Shown: positions 32,971-42,342, counted from the first letter of the stretch. The stretch is 64,000 nt of DNA from Rebecca billardiae RCC1528 (GCA_965240325.2 OZ251225.1:2914001-2978000), one strand, 5' to 3'. The notes: generated by a model not told the origin, from the sequence alone. Program-made: numbers and translations.

Positions 32971-33501
32971 TTAAGCGCGCTCGCCACGGATGCGGCGCGC
33001 GAGCTGGATGTCCTTCGGCATGATCGTCACGCGCTTCGCGTGGATCGCGCACAGGTTCGTGTCCTCGAACAGGCCGACGAGGTACGCCTCCGACGCCTCC
33101 TGCAGCGCGACGACCGCCGACGACTGGAAGCGCAGATCAGTCTTGAAATCCTGCGCGATCTCACGCACGAGGCGCTGGAACGGCAACTTGCGGATGAGCA
33201 GCTCCGTCGACTTCTGGTACCGCCGGATCTCGCGCAGCGCCACCGTGCCAGGGCGGTAGCGGTGCGGCTTCTTCACGCCACCGGTCGCCGGCGCCGACTT
33301 GCGCGCCGCCTTGGTCGCGAGCTGCACGGCGCGCGCAGAGCGGGGGCGGGCGGACCGAGTCTCAGCGCGCGGCGCGGCGATGGCGCGGCGAGCGTCGGGC
33401 GCAGGCGCACGCCACGCACGACGCACTGCGCGCGCGCGCACCTGCTTACGCGGCGCCTTGCCGCCGGTCGACTTGCGGGCAGTCTGCTTCGTACGCGCCA
33501 T
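32971..33501 (-). CDS. H3: Histone H3, copy 2, with one intron
   Basis: Exons 33501-33442 and 33321-32971 encode the same 136-residue H3 as copy 1. The 120-bp intron is at the same site after Gln19 and differs from that of copy 1 at only a few bases, while the 3' flanks differ. This points to recent duplication or gene conversion covering the CDS and intron. The last bases before the ATG (TCACGCGCGGCAGAC) are shared too. It is head-to-head with H2B. Confidence 0.97.
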   Translation of the reverse strand: MARTKQTARKSTGGKAPRKQVRARAVRRAWRAPAPDARRAIAAPRAETRSARPRSARAVQLATKAARKSAPATGGVKKPHRYRPGTVALREIRRYQKSTELLIRKLPFQRLVREIAQDFKTDLRFQSSAVVALQEASEAYLVGLFEDTNLCAIHAKRVTIMPKDIQLARRIRGERA

Positions 33502-34078
33502 GTCTGCCGCGCGTGAGGGAGAGGGAGGGGGGGCGGCGGAAGGGGGCGAGCGACGGTCAATGCTATCAGTAGCGTGCACGACTCGCGCGCTGCGCGGCAC
33601 GGCGTTCGCGCGCACGGCGCCGCACGCGGCGCCTGCGCGCAACGTTGGGGGACGCGCGCGCGCACCTGCTGAGTGCTTGTGTTCGAATGGGTGAACTTGG
33701 GAAGGTGAAAGACGAGCGGCGGCTGTGTCGCGCTCGCGAACGACGGTTGGGTCTCGTCAATACGAGTTTGAATACTACGAGGCTCGTCCGCCAATCTAAC
33801 GGTCAAATCTCGTGCCTCCAAGCCAGGTCAAACCGAGCCGCCGAGCAGGTGCGTAGCTCCCCCGCGTGGTTCGCGTGCGCGTCCTCGCGCTCCCGCGCGG
33901 TGTGCAGAGCTCTCGCGCCTGAGAGGCGGCGCCACGCGCGTGGTGTGTGTGGCGCGGCACTGCATGTCGCGCCGCCCGCGCCCCGGCTCACCCTCGCCTC
34001 CCACCCCGCGCGCGCGCACTTCACGTTCGCGCGGCCTCGCGATGGCCTGCCGTCGCCGCCGCGCGCAGTCCAGCAGCC
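33502..34078. promoter_or_regulatory. Bidirectional H3-H2B promoter region with probable 5'UTR introns on both sides
   Basis: 577 bp separate the divergent histone start codons. Towards H3, a donor (GTGCGC reading on the minus strand from 33665) and an acceptor CAG at 33506-33504 fit a 162-bp 5'UTR intron ending two bases before the ATG. Towards H2B, the donor GTGCGTAG at 33849 and acceptor GCGCAG ending at 34068 fit a 220-bp 5'UTR intron. That leaves a core promoter of under about 180 bp around 33670-33845. Only RNA data can confirm these introns. Confidence 0.5.
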
Positions 34079-34547
34079 ATGCCCGCCAAGAAGACGCCCT
34101 CCAAGAAGATCGTCAAGAAGTCCGTGAAGAAGTCGGGCGACAAGAAGAAGAAGTCGAAGAAGCGCACCGAGAGCTACTCCTCGTACATCTACAAGGTGCT
34201 CAAGCAGGTGCACCCGGACACGGGCATCTCGTCCAAGGCGATGTCGATCATGAACTCGTTCATCAACGACGCGTTCGAGCGCATCGCGACGGAGGCGGGC
34301 AAGCTTGTTCGCTACAACAAGAAGGGCACGCTTTCGTCGCGCGAGATCCAGACGGCGGTGCGGCTCATCCTGCCGGGTGAGCTCGCCAAGCACGCCGTGT
34401 CCGAGGGCACCAAGGCGGTGACCAAGTACACGAGCAACCAGGTGTGTGGACGCTCGCGGGTGCCCGCTGGTGTGTCTGTGTCGACGCGCGCTCATGCACT
34501 CACGGCTCGCGCCCCCCCATGCCGCCCCCGTCGCCCGCGCGCAGTAA
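34079..34547 (+). CDS. H2B: Histone H2B, intron directly before the stop codon
   Basis: Exon 34079-34441 encodes 121 aa. The Lys-rich tail ([20 protein letters not shown]) is followed by the histone fold [21 protein letters not shown] through [20 protein letters not shown], and the C-terminal helix [12 protein letters not shown] holds the lysine ubiquitinated in other eukaryotes. After ...TSNQ the frame meets GTGTGT; a 103-bp intron (34442-34544, ending GCGCGCAG) puts TAA immediately after the junction, giving normal H2B length. Without splicing the protein would gain a long unrelated tail. A histone-type hairpin lies at 34646-34661. Confidence 0.93.
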
Positions 34548-34645
34548 ATGGTTGGCGTGTCCGACGCTGCCGCACTCTGGTGCTGCCCGTGCAGCAGTCA
34601 TGGGGATCGAGTCTGCGGCTGCGCCGCTGTTCGGACCCCTCTTTC

Positions 34646-34661
34646 GGTGTATATCTACACC
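34646..34661 (+). terminator. Histone-type 3' stem-loop of H2B
   Basis: GGTGTATATCTACACC, identical to the two H3 hairpins, 99 bp after the H2B stop and preceded by CTTTC. Confidence 0.8.
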
Positions 34662-35721
34662 CCTGCAGACATCTCATCGGTGCAACCAGGGCTACGGCTG
34701 GCTTTGGCAGCCAGCCGCATTGTCCTGCGTGGCACACTACCCCGATCTTCATCGACCAACTGCGCGTCCCGCCGCGACGGCGACGGCCGGCTCGAACGCC
34801 CGAGCCGGGGTGACTCTGCAGTCTGCTGAGTGAGGAGTCGCGCGGAGCGCCAGCGAGGCCTGGCATGGTAAGGTAAGGCACGCGCGCGCGCCCCTGCTGC
34901 GCTCTACCGCGCGCGACGAAATCAAGAACCATTACGAATATATTTTTTAAATTAAATTTTAAAAGCTCTAGGACTAGGCGGTGGCGTCGGGCGCCTCTGG
35001 CGTCGGCCGATTGCCGAACCGTGACGACTAGTGACTGCAATAAAGTAACCGAGGCTAGAGTCTGACTCAGATACTGCTGCTATTAGATCGCGGCGGATCG
35101 AGAGAGCGTACCGATGTCGATGACTACGACGGATGTCGAGATGTCATCTAATTCCATCGGGCCAGGCCCGGGCCAGGGCCCGCCGGCCCCGGGCCCGGCA
35201 TCGGCCATCGGGCGGCCGTACCCGGGCGGCCGCGGCCGGTCGCCTCGGCCGGGCGGTGGTGAAGTGTCGAGCGAGCTGACTGAGTAGACAGTGGTGAGTG
35301 CCGTGGCGCCGCATCAATGGCGCATTAGACGCGAGATGGAGTGATGGCTCACTTGGATGGGGCGAAACTTCCGCCGCCTTCGGGGGGAAGACAGACGGGG
35401 AAGTGCGGCCGAGTGCCGTACGACTACGGAGTACGGGAAGTGGCGGCCGAGTGCCGAATGGCGAATGGGATGATGAGTGAGGATCGGCGAGCAGTGTCAG
35501 TTGATTGACAGAGCCGGGTCGCGGCAAAGGGCGAGATGATAGATGCCGCCAGTGAGGGGAGGATGCGGCGCCGTGCGGCCGTGCTCGGCGGGCCCACCCG
35601 TCGACTGCGACGCCGGTCTGAGCGACAGCTCAGTGCGCCGGAGCGCAGCAGGCCGCACGCTCAGCCGTCACCGATCGGCTCGGGGCACGGCACTGGCGCG
35701 GGCATCCGCGACGAAGCAGCC
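34662..35721. other. Intergenic, no gene seen
   Basis: An AT-rich patch at 34940-34970 and a GC-rich palindromic stretch (GGGCCCGGCATCG region, about 35160-35240) are visible. No supported coding frame. Confidence 0.45.
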
Positions 35722-37157
35722 TTATTCCGCCCTCTTGCCCGCCGCCGGCGGCAGGCGCACCCACCCCTTGGAGAGCGCCGTCCGCATCGACCAAGGCGCC
35801 TCGTGCGCGGGTGCGTTCCACGTCCACCAGAACGTGCCGACCGTGTACGGCCAGCGGGAGTACGCGCGGAGCTGCCTCGCGGCGAAGGCGCTGTGCAGCT
35901 TGCTGCGCGCGCCGTCGTCGAGCCGATTGTACTCCTCCGAGAGGGCGCCCTCGAACGGTACCTGCACCCAGCACGCCGGCGCCGGGCGTGCACGGCCCGC
36001 GACCGCGGCAGGCGCGCGTTTGCGTGGTGAGCAAGGTGCACCACGCGTCGCGCGCGCGCGGGCGCGGCGTCCACCCACCCCGCCGCGCGTTTCCGCACGC
36101 GCGCGCGCCCCTCCCCACGCCCGCCCGCCCGCCGCGCCGCGCCGCCCCGCGCTCACGGGCGCCGCACCTTGAGCGACCACTCGCCGACGACCGTGGCGCG
36201 CCCCGCGAGCGCGAGGAAGAGCGCCTGCACGTCCACAAACAGACCGGTCAGCCGCGCGAGCGAGAGCGCCTTGTGCAGCTCCTGCGGCAGGAAGGCGTAG
36301 TAGAGGTGCGCGTCGTACACGAGGTTGGGGTACCGCCTCGGCGGCATGTCCACGTTCAGCCGCCAGCCGTGCGCGATCACGTTGGGCACCGGGTACAGGT
36401 TGACGACCACCGCCACCTTCTCCGGCGCGCAGCCCGCGCGCCGCACCGCGTCGTAAGCGCGCCTGTAGAACGGGAGCAGCGCGGCGTACGGCAGCTCGGG
36501 CTCGTTGAGCAGCTCGATGGCGACGAGCGCGGGCGAGGACGCGTACCGCTGCGCGACCGTCTCGATCGTGCGCACCGCCGCGTCCGCGTTGAAGCGGTGC
36601 GGCTCCCAGCCATGCAGCTGCTCGCCAGAGGTCTGTGCACCCGACTGGCTGCCGGGCGCGCCGTGCAGGTCGAGCATGACCTTGAGCCCGAGCTCCTCGG
36701 CCCAGCGCATCGCGTCGTCGAGGTAGCCGAGCCCTCGGCCCGCGAAGAAGTCGCTCTGGTGCACCGACTCGTCCACGACCCAGTACCCGAAGGGGATGCG
36801 CACCGCGTTGATGCCAAGCGCGCGCATCGCCTCAAAGTCCTTGCGCGTCACGTACTGCTCGCGGAAGGTGGCGAGGCGGTCCAGCTCGTCCTTCTCGCGG
36901 AGGATGCGCGTGAGCGAGTGCTCGCACTCCGCATGCGGACCGCCCTCGAACGGGCTCGCGATCGGGCCGTGCTCGACGGACTCCTGGTTGGCCCCCACCA
37001 GCCAGCGCTCGAGCACGAGCCAGCCGCCCACGTTGACGCCGACCAGGCCGCCGTGGGCGCGGCGCCACTCGGCGCCAGCCGGGTCGTGCACCGTGCGCGC
37101 AATCCACAGCCCGGCCAGCGCCGCGCCCACGCCCGCCAACAAGGCCGCCTTCACCAT
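35722..37157 (-). CDS. GH5 family exo-beta-1,3-glucanase-like glycosidase, two exons
   Basis: Exons 37157-36168 and 35961-35722, joined by a phase-0 GT-AG intron of 206 bp, give 409 aa. Residues 1-22 (MVKAALLAGVGAALAGLWIA) are a signal peptide or anchor. The (beta/alpha)8 barrel begins VGVNVGGWLVLERWL, followed by ALGINAVRIPFGYWVV, MLDLHGAPGSQSG and IELLNEPEL with the acid/base Glu (about 217). The nucleophile Glu lies in VVGEWSL (about 324), immediately before the intron. Exon 2 supplies YTVGTFWWTWNAP. The order matches GH5_9 fungal-type exo-1,3-glucanases, so a likely role is trimming beta-1,3-glucan in storage or wall material. It is divergent from the peptidase-VHL gene. Confidence 0.88.
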
Positions 37158-37404
37158 GGGCTGTGCGCGCCGACGACGGTCTTGGGCTGCTTGACCTTTT
37201 GCTGCGCACGCCCGCCGCTCCGGTGGGCGCGAGCAAGCGCGCGGGGGGCGAGGGCCGAGGGCAAATTCGCAGGACTGCTCGTTGTCCGGTGCCCACGGTC
37301 GGCGTTGATGGATCGACAACGCTGTGCAGGGGCAAGCAGGGCGGGGTGAGTCGAAGGTCCACGGCCGTCGTCGGCTGGACGAGGGCGCGCGGTTTGGAGG
37401 TTGC

Positions 37405-38769
37405 ATGCGGCTGCGCTCGACGCGCGTGGTCCGCCGAGGGCGCAAGCCGGTCATGCCCGAGAGCGACCGCGCGACACAGCGCATGCGATGCGCGCGCGAG
37501 GTCTGCGCCGTGGACGACCCGTTCTTTGCCAAGGAGACGCGCGTGCGCGGCATCCCCATCCGGGCAGCCGCGTGCGTCGAGGACGCGGCGCTCACAGTGG
37601 CGGCGGACCGCATGTCCCGCCAGCTCTGTGGGCTGCCGCAGTCCGTGATCAACCGGCTCGTCGCCCTCGACGCCTCGGTCCATATCATCGGCCGCGGCCA
37701 GGCCACCTCTGACCTGCCTGAGCACGCTCACATGCGCAACGTGCGCGGCGGCTACACCAAGGAAGACGACATCACGGTCGACCAGCGCACGCGCGGCATG
37801 GGCGGGCTCAAGTCGAGCTGCGGCGAGGAGAATCTGCTCAACATCGACGACGACCCGTGCTACGCCGGCCGCGACATCCTCACCCACGAGTTTGCACACG
37901 CCATCATGGACTACGGCTTGCCTCGCGCGGTGGTCGACGCGATCCGCGCGCAGCACGCCGCGGCCGTGGAGGCGGGGCTGTGGCGCCGGCCGGACGGGGC
38001 GCTCGCGTACGCCGGTTCAAACGCCTCCGAGTACTGGGCCGAGCTCTCCATGTGGTACTTCGGCTCGCACGGCGAGTGGGTCGACGCGACGGCGCGCGCG
38101 CCCGCCGTGGGCCCGGCTGCGCTCGCAGCGTATGACCGCGCGGGCTTCGAGCTGCTCGGCGCCGTGTACAACGGCTCGCACGCGGCGTACGCGGCGGGCG
38201 ACGACGGGCAGGACACGCTGATCCGCGTGCTCAACACCACGCCCATCGACCCCATCCCCGCCGACGCGCCCTCGGACGTGCTCGTCTCCGTCAACGCGGA
38301 CGGCGACCCGTCGACGCTCGTCTTCCGAAACTCGAGCGCTGTCGACCACGAGCTGCTGTGGGTCGACCCGTCGGGCGACGCGCATGTGTACGGGCGCGTG
38401 CCCGCCGGGAGCTCGACGGTGCAGAACACGTACGCCGGGCACGTGTGGCGGCTCGTCGCCTTGCCGCGCGCGGGCGCGCCCGCGCCCGCGCCCCCGCCCC
38501 AGGACCTGCACTACTGCGCACCCGCCGGCGCCTGCCTCGTCGTGCTCGGCGCGGACGGCAGCGCCGCCGAGCGCGCCGCCGGCGGGAGCACCGACGTGGC
38601 GTCGGACAAAAAGAAGGCGCGGCGCGGGCGTCGGGGCGCGCGGGGGCGCGGGGGCGGGAAGGGCAAGGGCGGAGGCGCCGAGCTCGCCGAGCCTCTCGCC
38701 GTCCTCTCCTCGCCCGCGAGCGCCGAGATGGCCGCGCCTTTGGTCGTGGGCGGCCCCGCGGCCGCGTGA
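37405..38769 (+). CDS. HExxH metallopeptidase fused to a VHL beta domain
   Basis: 454 aa, single exon from the ATG at 37405 (other ATGs nearby, so the N-terminus is uncertain). The peptidase part has GMGGLKSSCGEENLLN, then the zinc motif THEFAHAIMDYG (His161, Glu162, His165) and a downstream Glu in ASEYWAELSMWYF that could be the third ligand, as in gluzincins with an ATLF-like fold. Residues about 300-352 match the von Hippel-Lindau beta domain: VFRNSS, LLWVDPSG, VYGRVPAG, TYAGHVWRLV. The VHL residues lining the hydroxyproline pocket, W88, Y98, H115 and W117, are represented by W319, Y329, H346 and W348. A Lys/Arg/Gly-rich disordered tail follows. No signal peptide is clear. VHL beta may bind a hydroxyproline-containing partner or substrate (inference). 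Confidence 0.78.
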   Translation: MRLRSTRVVRRGRKPVMPESDRATQRMRCAREVCAVDDPFFAKETRVRGIPIRAAACVEDAALTVAADRMSRQLCGLPQSVINRLVALDASVHIIGRGQATSDLPEHAHMRNVRGGYTKEDDITVDQRTRGMGGLKSSCGEENLLNIDDDPCYAGRDILTHEFAHAIMDYGLPRAVVDAIRAQHAAAVEAGLWRRPDGALAYAGSNASEYWAELSMWYFGSHGEWVDATARAPAVGPAALAAYDRAGFELLGAVYNGSHAAYAAGDDGQDTLIRVLNTTPIDPIPADAPSDVLVSVNADGDPSTLVFRNSSAVDHELLWVDPSGDAHVYGRVPAGSSTVQNTYAGHVWRLVALPRAGAPAPAPPPQDLHYCAPAGACLVVLGADGSAAERAAGGSTDVASDKKKARRGRRGARGRGGGKGKGGGAELAEPLAVLSSPASAEMAAPLVVGGPAAA

Positions 38770-39236
38770 GTCGAGAGCAGCTCGCGCAGTTTCCGCAGCC
38801 TGCTGCGTGGTGCGCCCAGCGTGATACTCCATGGCGCAGGTCCGCGTGGCAGCCGCCTCGAGGAGGTGGCTGCAGGTGCGGACGGTTCACAGGGTGCGTG
38901 CGCGATTCGGGTCGGCCGACAGCCGCCCCTGCTCGGCGACCGGGCACCGGCGGTAGTGAGGGCCCCCGGCGAGGGCTCCACTCTACGCGCTCCGCCCTGC
39001 ACCGTGGGCCATAATATGTATAACGATCTGACGATATATATATACATGACGGTCAGATACGTATAGGCTCCGTGAGTGATATATGGCGCTGCTGCTATAC
39101 TGGCACTATTACTGGGTGCTCGTCATCAGCAGCGCATCAGTCACAGATTCATGACAGATCAGTCATCAGACCCTGGGCCTGGCGGTGACCCGCCAGCTCA
39201 GTCTGCCTCAGAGACAGAGAAGCATGCATCGTCGTC

Positions 39237-39329
<93 letters not shown>

Positions 39330-39336
39330 CGCCAAG
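38770..39336. other. Intergenic with dispersed repeat and a long (TA)n array
   Basis: No gene seen. A copy of the short dispersed block described near 32563 lies at about 38986-39015, and the (TA)45 array occupies 39238-39327. Confidence 0.5.
39238..39327. repeat. (TA)45 microsatellite
   Basis: An uninterrupted TA dinucleotide run of 90 bp in GC-rich surroundings. Confidence 0.95.
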
Positions 39337-39636
39337 ATGGGGCGGGACACGTGGCGCGCGCGCCTCAGCGCGCCCTCGCGCCCCGCCGCCGAGCGCGCGC
39401 TGCTCGGCACCATGCGGCGCGAGCTGGGCATGCGCTGCCTGCGTGGCCAGGCCAAGATGCTCATCGCCCGCGCGCGCATGGCGCACGTGCGCCCGGGGGC
39501 ACGCGCCCGCGGGGGCGCTGCATACGACGACTACTTCGAGACGACTGCTGACGACGCGTGGCACCGCGACCACCGCGGTGGCGCGTGCGCGTCGACGCCA
39601 GACGGTGCGTCGAGCTTCCGCTCGGCGATGGAGTGA
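39337..39636 (+). CDS. Possible small protein or exon, unknown
   Basis: 99 codons from the ATG at 39337, right after the TA array. The protein is basic at first ([16 protein letters not shown]) and acidic later ([18 protein letters not shown]), with no known domain. Composition is not obviously low-complexity, but there is no supporting homology and it may be a chance frame. Confidence 0.25.
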   Translation: MGRDTWRARLSAPSRPAAERALLGTMRRELGMRCLRGQAKMLIARARMAHVRPGARARGGAAYDDYFETTADDAWHRDHRGGACASTPDGASSFRSAME

Positions 39637-39755
39637 TGGGCGACTATGAGGGGGGGGACGACGGCGAGGAGCGCTGATCCTGGTGTTTGTCTCTGCTGCT
39701 CGATCTGCTGCTACAGCTTGCTGACTCTGACGCCTGCCCGTTGCATACCACGTCG

Positions 39756-39758
<3 letters not shown>

Positions 39759-39829
<71 letters not shown>
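39759..39829. repeat. (AT)n microsatellite, 71 bp
   Basis: A second long AT dinucleotide run, 430 bp from the first. The flanking CCACGTCGTTAA also occurs at about 16842, next to another AT-rich patch. Confidence 0.95.
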
Positions 39830-39830
<1 letters not shown>

Positions 39831-40173
39831 CTTATATTACGACTACTGCGCTACCTACGGCGCACTCGACGACGACGATACAGCTAGTCGTAGTCGTAGC
39901 TATGGTCGCAATATATGAGGCTACAACACTTAACATCACTGACATCACGACGATGACATCACACCAGACAGACGGCGACTACGGCGCCCGCCGGCGGCGC
40001 CGCGGCGGACGCGATTCGCACTGATTCGCGCGACGCCGCGCTGCCCGTGCTCGGCTGTTGGCTGAAGTTGGCTCACGTACTTTGAGGGGCGATGGCTACC
40101 CCGCGAACGCCATGGTGTGCCGCTTGCCACGCCGGAACTGCTGCTAGAGGCTGACTGTAGGGCTGCGCTGCCT
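39830..40173. other. Intergenic, no gene seen
   Basis: This is the 3' flank of the IQ/BAG-like gene. No feature recognised. Confidence 0.4.
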
Positions 40174-42342
40174 CTACAGCTCATCCTGACGGATCGGCAT
40201 CTGCTGCGCGTCCAGGGCCTGGCGGAGCTTGAGGTTCTCCGTCTTGAGCGCCGCGACGTGCGCCAGCAGCTCTGCGAGTTGCACGCCGCTCGGCGCGCCG
40301 CCCGGCAGCTCAACGTTGGCCGACGCCGGCTTGGCGGCGGCACTCGGATCAGCCGAGTCGACCACCGGCGTAGCGGTCGCGCAGCCGTCCGTGCCATGCT
40401 GCGCGTGGTCGACGAGGACGTACTCGCGCTCCGCCGGCGATCCCGCCTCCGCCTGCACGGACTCGCCGCCCGCCTGCTCGGACCCGCCCGCCGCGGAGGA
40501 GCCGTCATCCGCCTCGGCCAAGTCGGTGTTCATCATCCCGGCGACGAGCAGCGCGTCGGCCGCGGCGTCGAGCTGCTCATCGTCGGCGCCCTCAGGGTCC
40601 TCAGGGCAGGGCGGCGTGTCGCTCGCGCCCTCGGAGCGGGAGGCCGCCGGCTCGGAGCGGACCATCTCGGCGATGAGGAGCGCGTCGCTCGCGGCGTCGC
40701 GCTCGTCGTCATCGCTCGACTCGCGCGCACCGCGGTCGTCCGCCTGGTCGGTGCCAGAGGCGGCGCCCGGCCGTGCGCACTCGGCGGCGGCGCCGGCGGC
40801 GCTCTCAGCCTTCGCGCCCGCGGCGCCATCGTCTGCCTTGCCGCCGGAGAGGTGCAGCACCAGGGGCGAGGCCTCGCCGCTGGCCAGCTCCTCCGCGTTC
40901 GAGGGCGGCGCGGCCTCCTCCGCCGCCGCCAGCGTGTCGAGCTGCTCAAGCCACGCGTTGATGGCGCGCGAGAGCGACTTGCGCTGGGCACGCGGCGCGT
41001 GCGCGTGCGCACCCGGCTTGTCGGCGAGAGCGTCGAGCGCCAGCAGCTGCTGCGTGAGGCGCTCGGCGGCGGCGCGCCGAGCCGCCGGCGTGCTCCGCGC
41101 GGGCGCGCTCGCGCACGACGCAGACGAGCCCGCCGCCTGCGCAGCCTCGGGCAGCACCTCCGTGGCGATGCGGCGCGCGGCGCGCTCGAGCTCGCACACA
41201 GCTGCGAGCGCGCGCAGCTCAGCGCGCGCCGCGCGGCCGCGCGCGGCCGCCTGAAGGGCGGTCGCGGCGGCGGTGCGGGCCGCGGCGATGCGCTCGCTGC
41301 GCAGCTGCGGCAGCGGCTTGCGAATCGCGCGCACGACGTACCCACGGGCCGCGGCGCCGATCGCCACGGCGGCGCGCGTGCGCAGGCGCTGCTGAGTCTC
41401 ACGCAGCTGCGCGCGCAGCGCGCTCAGCGGCATGGGCTCGGGCGAGGCCTTGGGGCTCGCGCGGGGGGAGGGCTTCGGCTTGGGCGCGGTGGGCTTAGGG
41501 TCGCGACTCGTCGTGACCGGCACCTTGGTGGCCTTGGGCTTGGGCTTGCTCTCCGCCGCTGGCGGCGCGAGATTCGGCTGCGGAGCGCCCGCGGCCGCCG
41601 CCGCGCCCGCAGGCGCGGGTGCCGCATGCGTGGGCGCGGGCTGCGGAGCGCGACTCGTCGTGATCGGCACCGCGGTCGTCTTCTGCTCGGACTTGGCCGC
41701 GCACGGCGCGTGCTTGGGCGACGCGTGCGCGCTCCCACGCCCCTCCGCCGCGCCGCCGGCCTCGGCCGCCTGCGCGCGCTCCGCGTGCGCCGCCGCCGGC
41801 TCCTGCTGAGTCTCGTCGAGGCCGAGCAAAGCGAGGAGCAGCTGCTGCGCCTCGAGCTGCTCGGCGGTGGGGCGCTGCTCCGCGGCGCGGCGCGCGAGCT
41901 CGCGCATCTTGGCCTCGCGGTCGGCGATCACCTTGCGCCGCGCCATCTCGACGTCCTCCGCGCTTGGCTGCGCGCCCCGCGCAGCGCGTGCGGGCGCGGC
42001 GCCGACAGGCGTCGCGGCGAATGAGTACGGCATGGCGTAGGCCCAGGGAGGGAGATGGGGCACGACGTGCGGGTCGTCGTAGGCAAAGGCGTCGTCAGGC
42101 GAGTGCCGATCTTCTGCGGCGAGGCGCGCGAGCTCGCGTGCCTTCGCCTCGCGCGCCGCTTGCTGCATCCGCCGCGCCATCTCGAGCTCCTCGGCCGCCG
42201 GCCGCGCGCTCCGTGTGCGGCGGGCGGGCATGGAGGCGACGGGCGGGGTGGGGTGCGAGTAGGGCATGGCGTACGCCCAGGGAGCGACGTGAGGGACTTC
42301 GTGCGGCTCGTCGTACCTGCCGGGGACGGCGTAGTAGTACAT
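40174..42342 (-). CDS. IQ-motif protein with BAG-like helix and a duplicated N-terminal module
   Basis: 722 aa, single exon, from the ATG at 42342 (MYYYAVPGRYDEP). The N-terminus holds two copies of one module: YDEPHEVPHVAPWAYAMPYS and YDDPHVVPHLPPWAYAMPYS, each followed by a helical AExxEMARR...REAKxRELAR segment. A Pro/Ala/Lys-rich linker (about 200-310) follows, with two repeats around TTSR (VPITTSRAPQP, VPVTTSRDPKP). Around residues 320-370, AAVAIGAAARGYVVRAI and TALQAAARGRAARAEL resemble IQ calmodulin-binding helices, and the helical region after them to AINAWLEQLDTL resembles the BAG arrangement of plant IQ-BAG proteins. The C-terminal half is acidic and disordered. The BAG call is tentative; a co-chaperone role would follow from it. 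Divergent from DUF1824. Confidence 0.6.
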   Translation of the reverse strand: MYYYAVPGRYDEPHEVPHVAPWAYAMPYSHPTPPVASMPARRTRSARPAAEELEMARRMQQAAREAKARELARLAAEDRHSPDDAFAYDDPHVVPHLPPWAYAMPYSFAATPVGAAPARAARGAQPSAEDVEMARRKVIADREAKMRELARRAAEQRPTAEQLEAQQLLLALLGLDETQQEPAAAHAERAQAAEAGGAAEGRGSAHASPKHAPCAAKSEQKTTAVPITTSRAPQPAPTHAAPAPAGAAAAAGAPQPNLAPPAAESKPKPKATKVPVTTSRDPKPTAPKPKPSPRASPKASPEPMPLSALRAQLRETQQRLRTRAAVAIGAAARGYVVRAIRKPLPQLRSERIAAARTAAATALQAAARGRAARAELRALAAVCELERAARRIATEVLPEAAQAAGSSASCASAPARSTPAARRAAAERLTQQLLALDALADKPGAHAHAPRAQRKSLSRAINAWLEQLDTLAAAEEAAPPSNAEELASGEASPLVLHLSGGKADDGAAGAKAESAAGAAAECARPGAASGTDQADDRGARESSDDDERDAASDALLIAEMVRSEPAASRSEGASDTPPCPEDPEGADDEQLDAAADALLVAGMMNTDLAEADDGSSAAGGSEQAGGESVQAEAGSPAEREYVLVDHAQHGTDGCATATPVVDSADPSAAAKPASANVELPGGAPSGVQLAELLAHVAALKTENLKLRQALDAQQMPIRQDEL

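Noticed and set aside
39076-39336. Tyr-Ile repeat protein from the TA array
   Set aside because: The Tyr/Ile run is only the translation of (TA)n; a microsatellite explains it fully.
40117-42024. 635-codon plus-strand frame opposite the IQ/BAG-like gene
   Set aside because: Arg/Leu-rich composition without domains; the minus frame carries a duplicated module and IQ-like helices.
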